Below are positions 36,151 to 47,949 of a DNA stretch of 64,000 bases, one piece after another. Positions within the stretch are counted from its first letter, which is position 1. Each line of letters begins with the position of its first letter. The notes under the pieces were generated by a model, which saw nothing but the letters and a program-made list of their open reading frames with translations, made no database searches and had not been told where the DNA came from. The stretch is taken from contig NC_063161.1 in the NCBI RefSeq assembly GCF_023159225.1, positions 120,752,958 to 120,816,957 of the forward strand. The letters run 5' to 3'. The DNA is from Perognathus longimembris pacificus (Eukaryota; Chordata; Mammalia; Rodentia; Heteromyidae). A program made the translations under genes and the position numbers.

Positions 36151-37370
36151 GGGTTAGCAGTCATGATCTTATCCAGTCCCTCAACTGACCCAACAGCCAG
36201 CTTTAGAACACAATAAGATGAAAAGGAATGTGAGGACTAACCCTTCCTTCTCATTCACAGAAATCCATTATTCACAAAAGAAATCTTTCTGGTCATTTTT
36301 TTGGGGGGTGGGGTGGTGGCCAGCTTCCAAACATACTAAATTTCCTAACTATATAATATGAGCTACATTCAGCTATTTAAATATACAGTGAAAAAAAAAC
36401 TCCTTTTGAAACAATTCTTGCTTACAGTTGCTTATACTGTTACTAGCTTTATCTGATTTTTAACTCTCCTTATTAATTAAGAGAATTACAAAGTTTCCCT
36501 TCATCATTCTGGGCATATCTTACATCAAAAAATCTTACACCCTTACAACCTGGTTCATTTTTAAATCTGTCTTAGCTTAGAATGCAAATAAAATAAAACA
36601 AAAAAGAAAACTCAACAACAAAAAATATCCCCACTAGACTGCCTTAAAGATGATCAGAACATGACAGGGTTTTCTCCAGTCAATACAAAAAAAAATTGAC
36701 TTCTTTGGAAACTACTTACATCTGCAACCCAATTTAGAAAGTAAATGTTATCTTCCTAATTACTATATGAAATTGATTTTCTATCGGTGATTCTTCTAAG
36801 CCATTTATTAAGTTAATTAATCATGACCTGCAGTAACTGGAATGGGAGACTGATGACACAAAGCTCTCAGAGGAGAAGATAAGGTTGTTTGATCTCAGTT
36901 CAGAAACCTACCAATAATGCACACTTGACTTTCAAGGATTGTGACCTGAAAGAGCCTCTGGGGATTAAAGTAGGACAGATAATCTCAAAGCCACTGGGTG
37001 ACCCTCCCATAAAGCTTCAGGCTCACTATTTCTATTCCAGGTCCAGTGTTCTTGAAACAAAGGCTTGTGTGGGACATAGGATTCCTTCCACCATCTTGCT
37101 GGATCTATTCCTTATCCTTAGCCCCAGGGAACTTCATAAAATAGATCCATGACTTCCTCTCCCAATTATTCTGTTCTTCCAGCCATAGAGATTGCTGGAA
37201 GAACAGGCAGATGGCCTGGGATAGGTATTGACACCCAATAACATGGATGTCATGGGAAATGTTTGTGTCTTTTCTTGGGGGTTGCTGAGGGTACAGGACA
37301 TTGCTTGTCAACACAAAGCAAGCAGAATGTGAAGTAGAGAAAATAATTTAAAAAAAACAACAAGGAGAGA
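36150..37370. other. Intergenic, unassigned, contains a perfect hairpin
   Basis: No gene recognised. A block at 36880-37330 is less AT-rich and carries a perfect 13-bp inverted repeat (37171-37206). An 87-codon open frame at 36889-37152 has no recognisable product. Confidence 0.5.
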
Positions 37371-38222
37371 AACTAATTAAGAAAAGGAAGTCCACTTTTA
37401 CCACTGTTACTATTGCAGATTTATCAAATTAATTAGACAAGAAAAAAATAGGACACTCAAGTTGCAAAAGAAGATGTTAAATTAGTCATGTTTCTGGATG
37501 ATAGGATTTTATACATGAAACACCTAATTGCCAGCAAGCAGCTGTGTGAAGTTCTAAACAAATTCAGTAAATGAAGTAAGGAAAGTCTTCTGAATGGATA
37601 AAAAAAATATTTAGCTGGTTTAAGTGAGGAAAACAAAGAAATTCCAAAGATAAAATTGCATACAATATTAAAAGATCAAAATAGGGTATAACATCATCAA
37701 CATAAAAAGCAGCATTTTTACAACCATGATAAAATAAAGTAATGCTATTCACAATAGCTACAAAGAATCAAAGTGCTTCAGAATAAATTTAACCAAGAAA
37801 GAAAAAGGTAGAATAAAAATCATAAAATACTGATTAAATTATAGAGGGCACAAAAAATAATTGTAATCCTGTGCTCATGAATCAGAAGAATTAGTATCAT
37901 GAAACTATCCATTTTTCCAGAAGTGATCTATGAGTTCAAATCCAGTGAGGTTTTTTTTCACAGAACTAGATAAAACAATCTAAAAATTGATATAGAACAA
38001 CAAAAGATACAAAATAGACAAAGCAATTGAAAGAAGTTGGTCAGAGAAGCTGGAGGTATCACAATGCCTGACTTCAAGCCATATTTTAAAGTCAACACAA
38101 CCCAACTTACATGATACTGACATAAAAACAGGTGCATAACCAATGGAACAGAAAGAGAACCCAGAAATTAACCCATGTTCATAAAGCCAACTGATATATA
38201 TGCATACATAAACACACATACG
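37370..38222 (+). mobile_element. LINE-1 ORF2 fragment, part 1
   Basis: Degenerate ORF2: AAGAAAAGGAAGTCCACTTT, TTCTGGATGATAGGATTTTATAC, CTATTCACAATAGCTACAAA, GGAGGTATCACAATGCCTGAC, GATACTGACATAAAAACAGG, CCAATGGAACAGAAAGAGAACCC. It continues at 38570-38670 after an antisense insertion. Confidence 0.8.
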
Positions 38223-38224
38223 TT

Positions 38225-38317
38225 ATTGTGAGGTGATATCCAGAGATGTTACAGGTACATGAGTCAGGTAATGGGTACCATTCTTTGAACCATGTCTCCC
38301 CTACCTTTCTCTCTCAG

Positions 38318-38376
<59 letters not shown>

Positions 38377-38570
38377 TTTCCCTCCTGTCCCTACCCACAA
38401 GATGTATATATCATTTTCCATATGGTGTCTAATGAGTACCCCTGTATTATTTGTTCACCCTTTGTTCCACCTTTTCTGTGCTCCCTTACCCTCTGAAGAC
38501 AAACTAACAAACAAGACAAAAGGAAAAGGCAACAACAACAAAAATCTCATTGCCTTTTCTTGGACCAATT
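38225..38570 (-). mobile_element. LINE-1-like 3' UTR (antisense) inserted in the ORF2 fragment
   Basis: It shares ordered phrases with 60190-60720 (GTCAGGTAATGGGTACC, ATTTGTTCACCCTTTGTTCC, TTTCTGTGCTCCCTTACC, AAGACAAACTAACAAACAAG). Read on the - strand it is a 3' end. A long CT repeat lies in the pyrimidine (antisense polypurine) tract. Flanking sequence on both sides is one L1 ORF2. Confidence 0.6.
38308..38370 (+). repeat. (CT)n microsatellite
   Basis: About 60 bp of CT with a few interruptions, inside an antisense L1 3' UTR. Confidence 0.92.
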
Positions 38571-38670
38571 AATATTTTATAAATCTCTCAAGAACAAACA
38601 GTGGAGAAAAGACAATATCATCAATAAATCATCAATAAATGGTGCTAGCAAATTGGATATATAGATATGT
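38570..38670 (+). mobile_element. LINE-1 ORF2 fragment, part 2
   Basis: GTGGAGAAAAGACAATATCATC and AATGGTGCTAGCAAATTGGATAT are the L1 ORF2 sequence that follows the GAACCCAGAAATTAACCC motif left of the insertion. Confidence 0.75.
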
Positions 38671-38840
38671 GTACGAAATATGTGTGTGCTATACATATAC
38701 ATGATATATGTATGTACATACATATATGTACGTATGTATACACATTATCCGCATGTACAAATATATACACAGACACAAATATATATACATCTTGTATGCA
38801 TACACATACATATATACCATTATGTACTCAATATGATGTA
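38670..38840. repeat. TATG/TACA-rich alternating purine-pyrimidine tract
   Basis: Imperfect ATGT/ACAT repeats with several self-complementary stretches, for example TATGTACATACATATATG and ATGTACGTATGTATAC. Overlapping open frames in this tract are artefacts. Confidence 0.85.
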
Positions 38841-39779
38841 CAAACAAATCGCAATCAAAAATGAAATGTAAAGAGTTCTCTAACCAAGAACTTGACATTT
38901 ACATGTGAACTTCTGCTATATTTTGCTCAGTCTTACTTTATGTACAGAAGAAAAAGCAGATTTACTCTCCAAACTGCAGTCATTTGGAATATCACAATGT
39001 TTATTCAAACTGGGTTTTTGTTTTGCATCTAGAATCATCACCTCCATTGTTACACATTATAAGTAGTGAATGTTTTGCTTTAGTTTGATACCAAAGGATG
39101 ACATTCTGTTAATTTTCCAGGAGGAGTGTGGCATAGTCTTGACTCCTTTACTTACCTTTCCATCCAATTCCTCAAAGCAGCCTGTGTCCAGGCCTGGCAA
39201 GGTGTTAAGTGCAGGCATTTCAAGGGTGCATAGGAGTCCCATGACTGCAAAACTTAATACTGACATACTGTTCTCTTCATATTCAAATCATAGCTTTTGC
39301 AGTCTCATAGAAGGACTTAGGGCTGCTTATGAATGACATAAATCTGGAAGTTTCACTACATCATCAACATATCTTCTTTAATTTCTTTTGCTGTTATAAT
39401 TTTTGCCTCCATATATTTAGATTTGCTTTAAATGTTATATGCCATGGGATCTAGGCCATACAGAATCAAGGTGAGCCTACATTACCTTGAAAATTTACAA
39501 CCTTACGTAAAATGACTCCAGATCATCTCACAATTGTGCTTCCCTTGGAATAAGAATTTGTCCATCGTACCAGAGTGAAAGTTTGGTAGCTTTGTCTCAA
39601 TCTGGCTCACTGTTGAACACACCACAAATCATATAATCACTTGTGGCCAATTTGCCTCATCTGTAAAATAAGGTAAATAAACTACCTTACATTGATCAGA
39701 GTTCTGATTAAGACAAGATCAAATAACAGCATGAATAATTATAATAATTATTATAAGGATCAAATACATTAAAGGCTGA

Positions 39780-39965
39780 TTATTGCCTGTCAGCATCTCA
39801 AACACCCAATATGAATTAACTCAGTCATTCTTCCAGCAAAGCTGCAATGGGAACATGGTTTACTGTTATCTCCATTTTACAGATGACACAGCTGGAACCC
39901 AGAAAAGCTTATATAGACCAGGCAGTGCTAATACTGCTAGAAAGCTCCAGACTGACTCAAATGAT
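39780..39965 (+). mobile_element. MIR-like fragment
   Basis: TTATCTCCATTTTACAGATGACACAGCTGG, CTAATACTGCTAGAAAGC and CCAGACTGACTC follow MIR core order. A neighbouring stretch (39640-39700, TTTGCCTCATCTGTAAAATA) may be a second MIR piece. Confidence 0.55.
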
Positions 39966-40831
39966 TGAACAGTGTCTATACACACATATTTTTCAAATGC
40001 TGAATTTAAAAAAAAAGGTGGTATTTACTAAACAAACAGAATTTTGGCTAGCCTTCACACTAATCTAAAATTCCAGACTGTTCCCAGAAGGTATGTTTTC
40101 CCCTCCACCTTAATTTAATTACATCTGAAGCTGTTCAGATAGCCATCTATCACTATTACATTTTCCATGGCAGCTGTCAGCCACAGGAGAAAATCTTCTT
40201 ATTAAAGCCATTGAATCAGTTGCCTTCAAGGCATGTTAAGCTGCAAGTAACAGGCCTTTTCTCTTAACTGGGCCTCTTGTTCCAGCTGTTGCCTTGTCTC
40301 TCTCCTTCCATTTGCAGTCAAGTTTGGCATGCTTTTCAGACTTCATCTTCCAAGCTTTCTTGCTGCTAACTACTGCCTGGTTCTCTAAGCCTTCTGTCCC
40401 CATGACTGCCCTCTGCCTCTTTCTTCTGTCCTTCTCCCTCTTGGACTCTCATTCTTATTTCAAGCTTTGTCCTTACCACAGTCTATACAAACCTGGTTTG
40501 TATATCTGTCTCGTCATCACTTCTGGAACATCCTAAGCATAGGAATCCTTAAATTCTCCCCTGAGCTGGAATGGTGCCAGGTGAGGTAGCTTCCTGACAA
40601 GGTGTTTAATGCTATCTGAAACAGCGATTATTGAGAATGTCAGCTGTTAATTCCACAAAGTCTCCTTGGGGATGGTAAATAATCTTATTACAGAAAAATC
40701 ATGGATATTACAACCAAAGGAAGTTTTTATTACTCTTGGAAGACTGTTCATGTTTGAAGATCCAAGGAAAGAACATTGTGGAGCATAAGTGATGAAATTT
40801 TCCTAAGAAATGGAGACAGGATACTATCTTT

Positions 40832-41038
40832 AAGATTTTTTTTGGCCAGTCCTGGGGCTTGAACTCAGGGCCTTGTGCCTGAGCTTCTTTTTGCTCAAGG
40901 CTAGCACTCTACCACTTGAGCCACAGTGCCACTTCCAGCTTTTTCTGTTTATGTGGTACTGAGGAATTGAACCCAGGGCTTCATACATGGTAGGCAAGCA
41001 CTCTATCACCAAGCCACATTCCCGGCAAGATTTTTTTT
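40832..41038 (-). mobile_element. IDL-Geo SINE with 12-bp target-site duplication
   Basis: Antisense dimer (body 40844-41026). AAGATTTTTTTT at 40832-40843 and 41027-41038 flanks it; part of the T run may be tail, so exact length is uncertain. Sequence GGCTTGGTGATAGAGTGCTT... on the - strand. Confidence 0.82.
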
Positions 41039-41039
41039 A

Positions 41040-41520
41040 AAGAAATTATTTTAAGTAGTTGTACAAAGGAGATGCCATATAATAAAGCATTTAAACATCA
41101 AAATGGTGAGATAAAGGGTAAAAAGTGAACCAATGCAACAGCAATACTTACAAGACAATATATTGTAAACTAACTGTACAACTCTGGGAGGAGGGAAAGT
41201 GGGAGAAAAATGAGGGAAGAGGTAACAAGTTTGACAAGAAAAGCACTCACTACCTTACATATGTAACTATAACCCCTCTGTACATCACGTTGACAATGAA
41301 AATAAAAATAAAGCAGTTAATTAATACAATGTATCTTGATCAGTGTCACCTCCTTCAACATTTCCACCCCCCCCCCCCACTTCTGCCTACCCCATTCCTT
41401 TTCTTAGTTTTCTGGTATATACAGTGAATTCTTGAGTGCATTCTCCCTTCTCCCCTCACTTCATCTGTTTACTCCTCTCCCCAAGATACTATCCTGAGCA
41501 GGAATTTACAAAGGATGCTA
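41040..41520 (-). mobile_element. LINE-1-like 3' UTR (antisense), split by a sense L1 tail
   Basis: AGTAGTTGTACAAAGGAGATGCC at the left and ATACAATGTATCTTGATCAG then a C-rich tract at the right match the uninterrupted copy at 45880-46180, showing that 41096-41309 was inserted between them. Confidence 0.55.
41096..41309 (+). mobile_element. LINE-1 3' end inserted in an antisense L1 3' UTR
   Basis: AGCAATACTTACAAGACAAT, a G/A-rich tract, CCCCTCTGTACATCACGTTG and an AATGAAAATAAAAATAAAG tail match the 26.2-kb copy. AATAAAGCA-type sequence occurs on both sides as a likely short duplication. Confidence 0.65.
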
Positions 41521-41756
41521 GAGATTGCACAGAATGGGAACATAGCCTCATTTTCTTAGTTCTGCTCTTTCTGAACTGAAGGTTTTTTCTTTTATTCATT
41601 CTCACAGGGAGCAAATATGTTCAATTTTTCCTTGTAAAAGGTATTTGCTTTTGATGATTTGAAAGCTAGCTTCAAAATATGTGTGATTTCATCAAGGTAC
41701 ATGTAAGTTGTACATACACACTAAGAAGCTGGCCTGCAGGGCTCTACTAACTTGGC

Positions 41757-41855
41757 CAGATAACAAACAGTACAAGAAATGTATCCAATGCCTAATGGAT
41801 GAAACTGTAACCTCTCTGTACATCACTTTGACAATAAAAATTAAAAAAAAAAAGA
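41757..41855 (+). mobile_element. LINE-1 3' tip
   Basis: AACAAACAGTACAAGAAATG, TATCCAATGCCTAATGG, CCTCTCTGTACATCACTTTG and AATAAAAATTAAAAAAAAAAA. About 100 bp, 5'-truncated. Confidence 0.75.
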
Positions 41856-42261
41856 ACTGGTGTGCCTACCATTTATGTATGTATGAGAAAATGTACAAAA
41901 TACATGCAATGAATGTATACAATACTAACCTTCAGGTGTTGCTGGACTTCAGGCTTCAAGCCTCACAAACGTCAGCGTACATCATAAACAAGATAGTCAT
42001 GATGACTGATGAACTAAAAAGTCCTTAAACCAAAATCTAAGCCAGAAAAATTGTATATTATCAATTGTTATAGTTAGTCATTTCTTCAAAAATAACATGA
42101 ATGTAATTGTCAAGTTTGAGTTAGTATCTAAGAGACCTTGGTTAGTAAACACTGTTGCTTTATCTATAAATTAATGATTCCAGTTCCACAGCACTATAGG
42201 AGCAGAGGTTACATTGCTTATATTTTAGTTTGGGCATTCCTGAGAAAAAGCTGATAGATAG

Positions 42262-42440
42262 CACATACAGTCAAGTGCTGCATAATATTGTTTTGGTCAA
42301 TGTCAGATCACAAATAAGATACTGTCTTCAATATAATTACCTAGTAACATTGGAGCTATGAAGTTTGCACAAACAATGAGATCCCATAATAATATTTTTT
42401 CAGAACTTACCCTGTTGCTAAAGGGCTTATGACAAACAGT
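42262..42440. mobile_element. Probable short DNA transposon (TcMar/Tigger-like MITE) remnant
   Basis: The left end CAGTCAAGTGCTGCATAAT and TTTTGGTCAATGTCAGATCAC and the right part TTTTTCAGAACTTACCCTGTTGC recall a mammalian MITE with CAGTCATGTGCC-type ends. About 170 bp; ends and family unconfirmed. Confidence 0.45.
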
Positions 42441-42878
42441 GATATATATGAGAATTTATCAGGAGAATTGGCTCACTTGATTTTGGGGACTGAGAAATTC
42501 CATAGGCCATTTTTGCAAGCTTGAGGACCAAGAAATTCAGTTGTGTGCTTAATGCAAGCCTGAAGCTTCCTAACCCAAAAATAACAATAACAAAAACCCA
42601 TGGTGGAGCTCAGTCCAAAGTTTTATCACACACACAAAAAAACCCAAAACAGAGTGCTGTGGGTGGAGTCAAGGTAAGAGCATGCTAGAGTCAAATGACA
42701 AAGAATCGGAATTCTTTGGAGTTCTGATATCCAACATAGAAGGGGAAAGATACTCTAGTTCCAGAAGAGAGAGCAATGATTTTACTTTCCTCTGCCCTTT
42801 TGTTCAACCTGGAAACTCAGGTGATGAGATGATGCCCAATTTCCTCACTTTACAAGTCAGTCACCAATCTCCTTCAGC

Positions 42879-43104
42879 AAGATTCTCATGAAGGGGCTGG
42901 GAATATGGCCTAGTGGCAAGAGCGCTTGCCTCGTATACCTGAAGCCCTGGGTTCGATTCCCCAGCACCACATATATAGAAAATGGCCAGAAGTGGCGCTG
43001 TGGCTCAAGTGGCAGAGCAAAAAGAAACCAGGGACAGTGCTCAGGCCCTGAGTCCAAGGCCCAGGACTGGCAAAAAAAAAAAAAAAAAAAAAGATTCTCA
43101 TGAA
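42879..43104 (+). mobile_element. IDL-Geo SINE with 14-bp duplication and internal deletion
   Basis: Duplications AAGATTCTCATGAA at 42879-42892 and 43091-43104. The Geo half lacks the usual 'GTGCTAGCCTTGA' between GGCAGA and GCAAAAAGAA. Otherwise it is well preserved with an A20-type tail. Confidence 0.92.
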
Positions 43105-43689
43105 CACACACCAGACCATCGAACCCTTGAGGTCAATGCAAAACCACCTGTGTTTCCCTTTCAGCAGAAGCACTGTTGTTTCCGGGTCTACTGAAGCACT
43201 GAGAATCAATAATGCATTACTTGCTCTCTGTGTTTCTCTTCAGCTAATTTGTCTCTCAAAATTAACCATCACTCTGTGCTGTGTGTTACTTGCATGTGAA
43301 TGTGTGTGTACATGTACACATAGACACAGTTCAGTTCTTGACATACTATTATAGCTGAAATTCAGTAAATTATTAAACTATGTAATTTATGAGTATGGTG
43401 CTAAAATACATTTGCTGCAACCTATAGACACATGTATAATAGTGTCTCAACCTGGACCATTTGGGTTAGACTGAAGATTGCCTATCTTACAATAAATTAG
43501 CAGTTTGTTTATTAAATAAGTATTCTTTGGTTTATTAAATTGGGGCATAATTCAAGGAATCTAAGTGGGAAATAATGTCATGATAGTTTCTTAAATTTGC
43601 TTTAAATTTATTTTGGGTATATTTAATGTTCCCATCATACTTGCCATTTTATTAAGTATTATGCTACATAGCATTTAGTGTTCTTGATG

Positions 43690-43835
43690 AGTAAGCAGAG
43701 TAACTGTTACAGCTCTGGCTTCAAATATAAAGAAATTAGGCCTCTGAGGGATTGACCATCCGATCACAAGCATATGGCTTACCACACCTGGGATTTAGTA
43801 TGAGCCAGGCTTTCTAACTCAAGTCATATGCTCAT
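43690..43835 (+). mobile_element. MIR-like fragment
   Basis: GCTCTGGCTTCAAATATAAAG, CGATCACAAGCATATGGC, TTTAGTATGAGCCAGGCTTTC and TAACTCAAGTC: diverged MIR order, low certainty. Confidence 0.35.
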
Positions 43836-44930
43836 TTCTTCTCACTTATCTTTCCTTGTTGTAGTTATCTGTCTCTCTTAGAAAAGTAAGCTCTATTTAG
43901 GCTCATGCCTCTAGATTTTAATTAGCTCTCTTAGGAGAAAAAACACCTTGTTAAAAACTGTACATTCTTTGTTATCCAATATCTGAAGGTAAATTTCTCA
44001 CAATTGCTATGGATGCATTTCTACTTAGGTGAACATTTCTACTGTATGTATCCTGAGTTATTAAAAGTAGATTCAAAATCACCTTCTGAAATAGTATTTT
44101 TAAAGGATCAAATTATTGCTAGTTTTTTTTTGCTACTTTTTTAATATAGCCTAATTTTTTAATCATATGAACTTCATATGTCCTATATTCTCTTTTAAAG
44201 TCACTAATAAACAAAAGCTTTCTGAGATTTTGGAAGGTATGTGCAATAGTTCTGAAGCCAGGCTTTGCCTTTGATGTGTACCAGGAAAAGTTTTAATACC
44301 TGATACAACAAAGAAAATATTTGAAAGCACCAAGAGATGCCTTAGGGGGGAAGAATGGATGGTTGAATAAAGCTATAACTGGATATAGAATATAGTTTGC
44401 TCTGCAAGAAAACTTTAGTGTCTACATAATATGTCTATATTTGTTTAAAAATCCTAGTAATAAAACTATAATGCGATTTTTGTCTTTTCAATAATTCAAT
44501 AATTCAGAATTTTCAAAATTTATTTCTAAGTTGAAGAATCAATCCCTGGGCCTGAAGGTCCTTGAAACATGGCACATACCCTGAAACATCTCTCTTGTCG
44601 CCACTTCCTGTGAGCACAGACTATTCTTAACCAAGACAGCCAGGTAAATATTTGTCCAGGAAGCTAAAATAACAGGGATGTGGGCTGCACTCCATGTTTA
44701 TGTCCATGCATGTGTGTAGACATATGTATGATGTAACTGAACAACTTATATAAAAATTCCAGTCTTTGTAGGCCTATGGTTGTATTGGGGAAAGATAAAT
44801 AGTAAGCAAATAACTAAAATCTGTCATCTTTTTATTTTCAATAAGGAAGCAGGAAAGACAGTGTTAGAAGTAGAGGGTTGAAATTATTTAGGATGATCAA
44901 GACATATTTCATTAAAAAGTCCACACTCTA
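43836..44930. other. Intergenic, nothing recognised
   Basis: AT-rich, no convincing ORF or repeat. A poly(T) stretch near 44120 is unremarkable. Confidence 0.5.
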
Positions 44931-44935
44931 ATAAT

Positions 44936-45030
44936 TTCTTGGAGGCAAGGGTTTGCAGGGGAGAGGGGATAGTACTGGGGTTTGAACTCAAAGCCTCATG
45001 TTTACTAGGTAGGCATTCTACCACAACCCT
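44936..45030 (-). mobile_element. ID-like SINE remnant, antisense
   Basis: GATAGTACTGGGGTTTGAACTCAAAGCC, TACTAGGTAGGCATTCTACC: antisense of a tRNA-Ala-like B box and A box, heavily diverged. Confidence 0.45.
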
Positions 45031-45880
45031 ATAAATGCAGTTTTTATGAACATTGTCTTTTACATCAGGAATGGGCTAAGTGAGGGTAAAGAAATGTGGC
45101 AGGTTGGAAACATTCCCTATTTAAGTTTATGAATAAGAAAAGTCAAGTTAATAAAGAAGAAACCATAATCTAGAGAGAAATAAAAAAGATCATTAAGCAA
45201 CATAAAAGAGGTGACAGGACTGCTGAAAAGTATGGAGAAACAGGTGGAGGACAAACAGAAGTGTCTACATACTGTTATCCAGCAGAGGGGAGAGACACAA
45301 TCACAAGGAAGGACAGATGGCCTTAGTGACATAGTGGCTCTGGATAGGCCTATACTCTCACAGACCTTAAATCTAGTGGAGAGATTTGTTATGACAGTGA
45401 CTGCTTCTACATGGCAGGCTAGCATTGGAGAAAAGAAACATTTTGTCAGTACCTTCATAATAGAAGACTTATTGTTTAAGAGTGAGCTATTGTGAAGACT
45501 TGAAAATGAGAAATGATCAAGGCTTCGGAAGTCCTGGGGCACTTTACTGCAGTGTCTGGAGAGCCACAAGAGGTGGTCATGAAAATGGAGAGGGTCTAAT
45601 GTGGGCTTGCTAAAAAGTTTAAGTAACAAAAGTTTGAGCAGGTAAGAGCACAGTGGTCAGCAGCCCCATCCTCTCTCACAAAGAGCAAGTCTTATCACTT
45701 GAGGATGATGGTAAAAGCAGAAACAAGCTTGAGGCTGGTGGAGTGCAGAGCCTCTGGCAGCGTCCACCTGGCTATGTGTGTTTGACAACAGGTAGCTCAA
45801 CTAAATCATTTGGAAAAGAAAATCAGGCCATGAAAATGAGGTATACAAATCAGAACATTCAGATATATTTTTTCTTTTGC
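45031..45880. other. Intergenic; longest open frame in this half, unrecognised
   Basis: A 170-codon frame on the - strand (45117-45629) and a 94-codon frame on the + strand overlap. The - frame is Leu/Ser/Phe-rich, as expected from the antisense of a purine-rich strand, with no recognisable domain. I judge it non-coding. Confidence 0.45.
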
Positions 45881-46180
45881 CCATTCTTTATCGCTAAGTA
45901 GTTGTACAAAGGAGTTGCCATTCAACAAAGCAGTTCATGAATACAATGCATCTTGATCAATGCCACTCTTTTCAACATTCTCCCTCACCCCCTTCCCCCA
46001 ACCCCTTCCTTCAATTTTCTTAAATCTGTAGGATATGCATTGAATTTTTTGACTGCATTCTCCTCCCTTCCTCTCTTCATTCAACTACTCACTTCCCTTG
46101 ATCCCACTCCATCTCTTGGGTACACCTTTCCTGGTATTTATTTTGTTGGATTGTGAGTTAGCTGTCTAAGGAATTACACT
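45880..46180 (-). mobile_element. LINE-1-like 3' UTR (antisense)
   Basis: AAGTAGTTGTACAAAGGAGTTGCC, ATACAATGCATCTTGATCAATGCC, then a pyrimidine-rich stretch. On the - strand this is an L1-type 3' end with a polypurine tract. An intact counterpart of the split copy at 41.0-41.5 kb. Confidence 0.55.
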
Positions 46181-46593
46181 CTTTGAGTTCTCCCCTGGAT
46201 CTACCATATTTCAGCTAATATACTTACGTAAACTTGTATACCTAAAAAGTTTCTGCACAGCAAAGGGCACAATTAATAAACTAAGAGGACAGATAATGAA
46301 AAATTTAAGTAATGAAAAAATTTTAAGTATGAACAGGATATGGAAAACCTCTGAGAATTTTAAAAGATCAAACTTATGAGTCATTGACATAAGAGAATGG
46401 GAAGAGATGCAATATACAGGAATAGAAAATATAAATAGCAGAAAATGCCAAAAATCTGAGAAATAGATGGTCTTCTAGGTACAGAGAGCTATTAGCACAT
46501 CAAATAGACAAGAACAGAAAAGAATTTAAGAGGTAACACATTTAGTATACATAACACTGAGAGCTGAGATAGAAGCAAGATACATATAAAGGA

Positions 46594-46635
46594 TACACAC
46601 ACACACACACGAAAATGCCTGAGAACACATAAAGG

Positions 46636-46670
<35 letters not shown>
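46594..46670 (+). repeat. (CA)n and (TG)n in inverted arrangement
   Basis: CA run at 46594-46610, then 26 bases, then TG run at 46637-46670. The two are complementary. Similar sequence (AAAGGAT... and GAAAATGC.TGAGAA) flanks both runs, suggesting a local duplication. Confidence 0.9.
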
Positions 46671-46675
<5 letters not shown>

Positions 46676-47545
46676 ATAAAGGAAAATGCATGAGAATCAG
46701 CAGATTTCTGAACAGAAAGTCTAAGTGCCTAGAGGTCATGAAGTATTTCAATACCTGTAAAAAAAACAAAAACTTACCCATATATATATATATCCATATC
46801 CAGCAATATCATCCTTCATAATCAAGGAAAGAAAAAAAACATTCTATAACAAACAAAAACTACAGGAATTCATGACAAGCAATTCATCATCACGAAAGAT
46901 ACAGGAAAGAATAATAAGACAAATTAAATAAATCTCATTAGATGAGTAGCAAGCATATGACTATCAAGGAAAATACTTGACGCAAAGGGTAAAATTCTAG
47001 GTACCTATGACCTGGGAATATTAGATCAAGTGAATATAAGTCACTTGTACTGACATACAATGAACAAAAAAATGGAAGCAGTAATGAAGAGTATCTCAAT
47101 AAAGAAACATCAGAATGGCCATCATCAAGAAACAAATAATCCAAGCTAGCAAGGATGTGAGAACAAGGCAGCCCTAATAAAAGGCAGCTGATGGATCAAA
47201 TGTAACTATTGTGGTCAGTGTAGAAATCAGTATGGAGGATCATCACAGAACTAGAAATAGAAGAACCACCATATGATCCTGATACATACTACTCAGGGTG
47301 AACAATAGATCTCATACCTGTACATCAGTGTTTATTGCAGTTTTATTCACAAAAGCCAAGCTATAGAATCATCCTCGGTGCCCTCCAACCAGTGAAATGA
47401 CAAAGAAATATATAATATAAATACACACTGGAGTTTTGTTCAGCCACTAAAGAAAGAATGAAATTATGTCATTCATAGAAAAGTGGATGGAACTCATACT
47501 GAGCATCATAAGCCAGACTCAGAAAAAAAATGTTTCATTTCTTTC

Positions 47546-47778
47546 TTATACGTGTACTTTTTTTTTTTGGCCAGTCCTGGGCCTTGGACTCAGGGCCTGA
47601 GCACCGTCCCTGGCTTCTTCCAGCTCAAGGCTAGCACTTTGCCACTTGAGCCACAGCGCCGCTTCTGGCCGTTTTCTGTATATGTGGTACTGGGGAATCG
47701 AACCTAGGGCCTCGTGTATCCGAGGCAGGCACTCTTGCCACTAGGCTATATCCCCAACCCCATTATACGTGTACTTTT
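47546..47778 (-). mobile_element. IDL-Geo SINE with 16-bp target-site duplication
   Basis: Antisense, body 47562-47762, inserted in L1 sequence. Duplications TTATACGTGTACTTTT at 47546-47561 and 47763-47778. Well preserved in both halves. Confidence 0.92.
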
Positions 47779-47949
47779 AAGATGATATACTTTAAAAATG
47801 ATATAAATGTAAAAGGGAAATTACTGGGAGAGAATCAACATGAGAGTGAATGAGAGTTTGATGGGAGGGGGGTAATTATGTTCAAAGAAAGGTTTGTTTA
47901 TATTTTATCAACATATATAAGGGATTTCAATTTAACTTACCTATTTTGA

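Noticed and set aside
38246..38572. 108-codon + strand frame
   Set aside because: It is carried by the CT repeat and an antisense L1 3' UTR.
45117..45629. 170-codon - strand frame as a gene
   Set aside because: Leu/Ser/Phe-rich with no domain, antisense to a purine-rich strand, and overlapped by an open frame on the other strand. No splice or promoter context.
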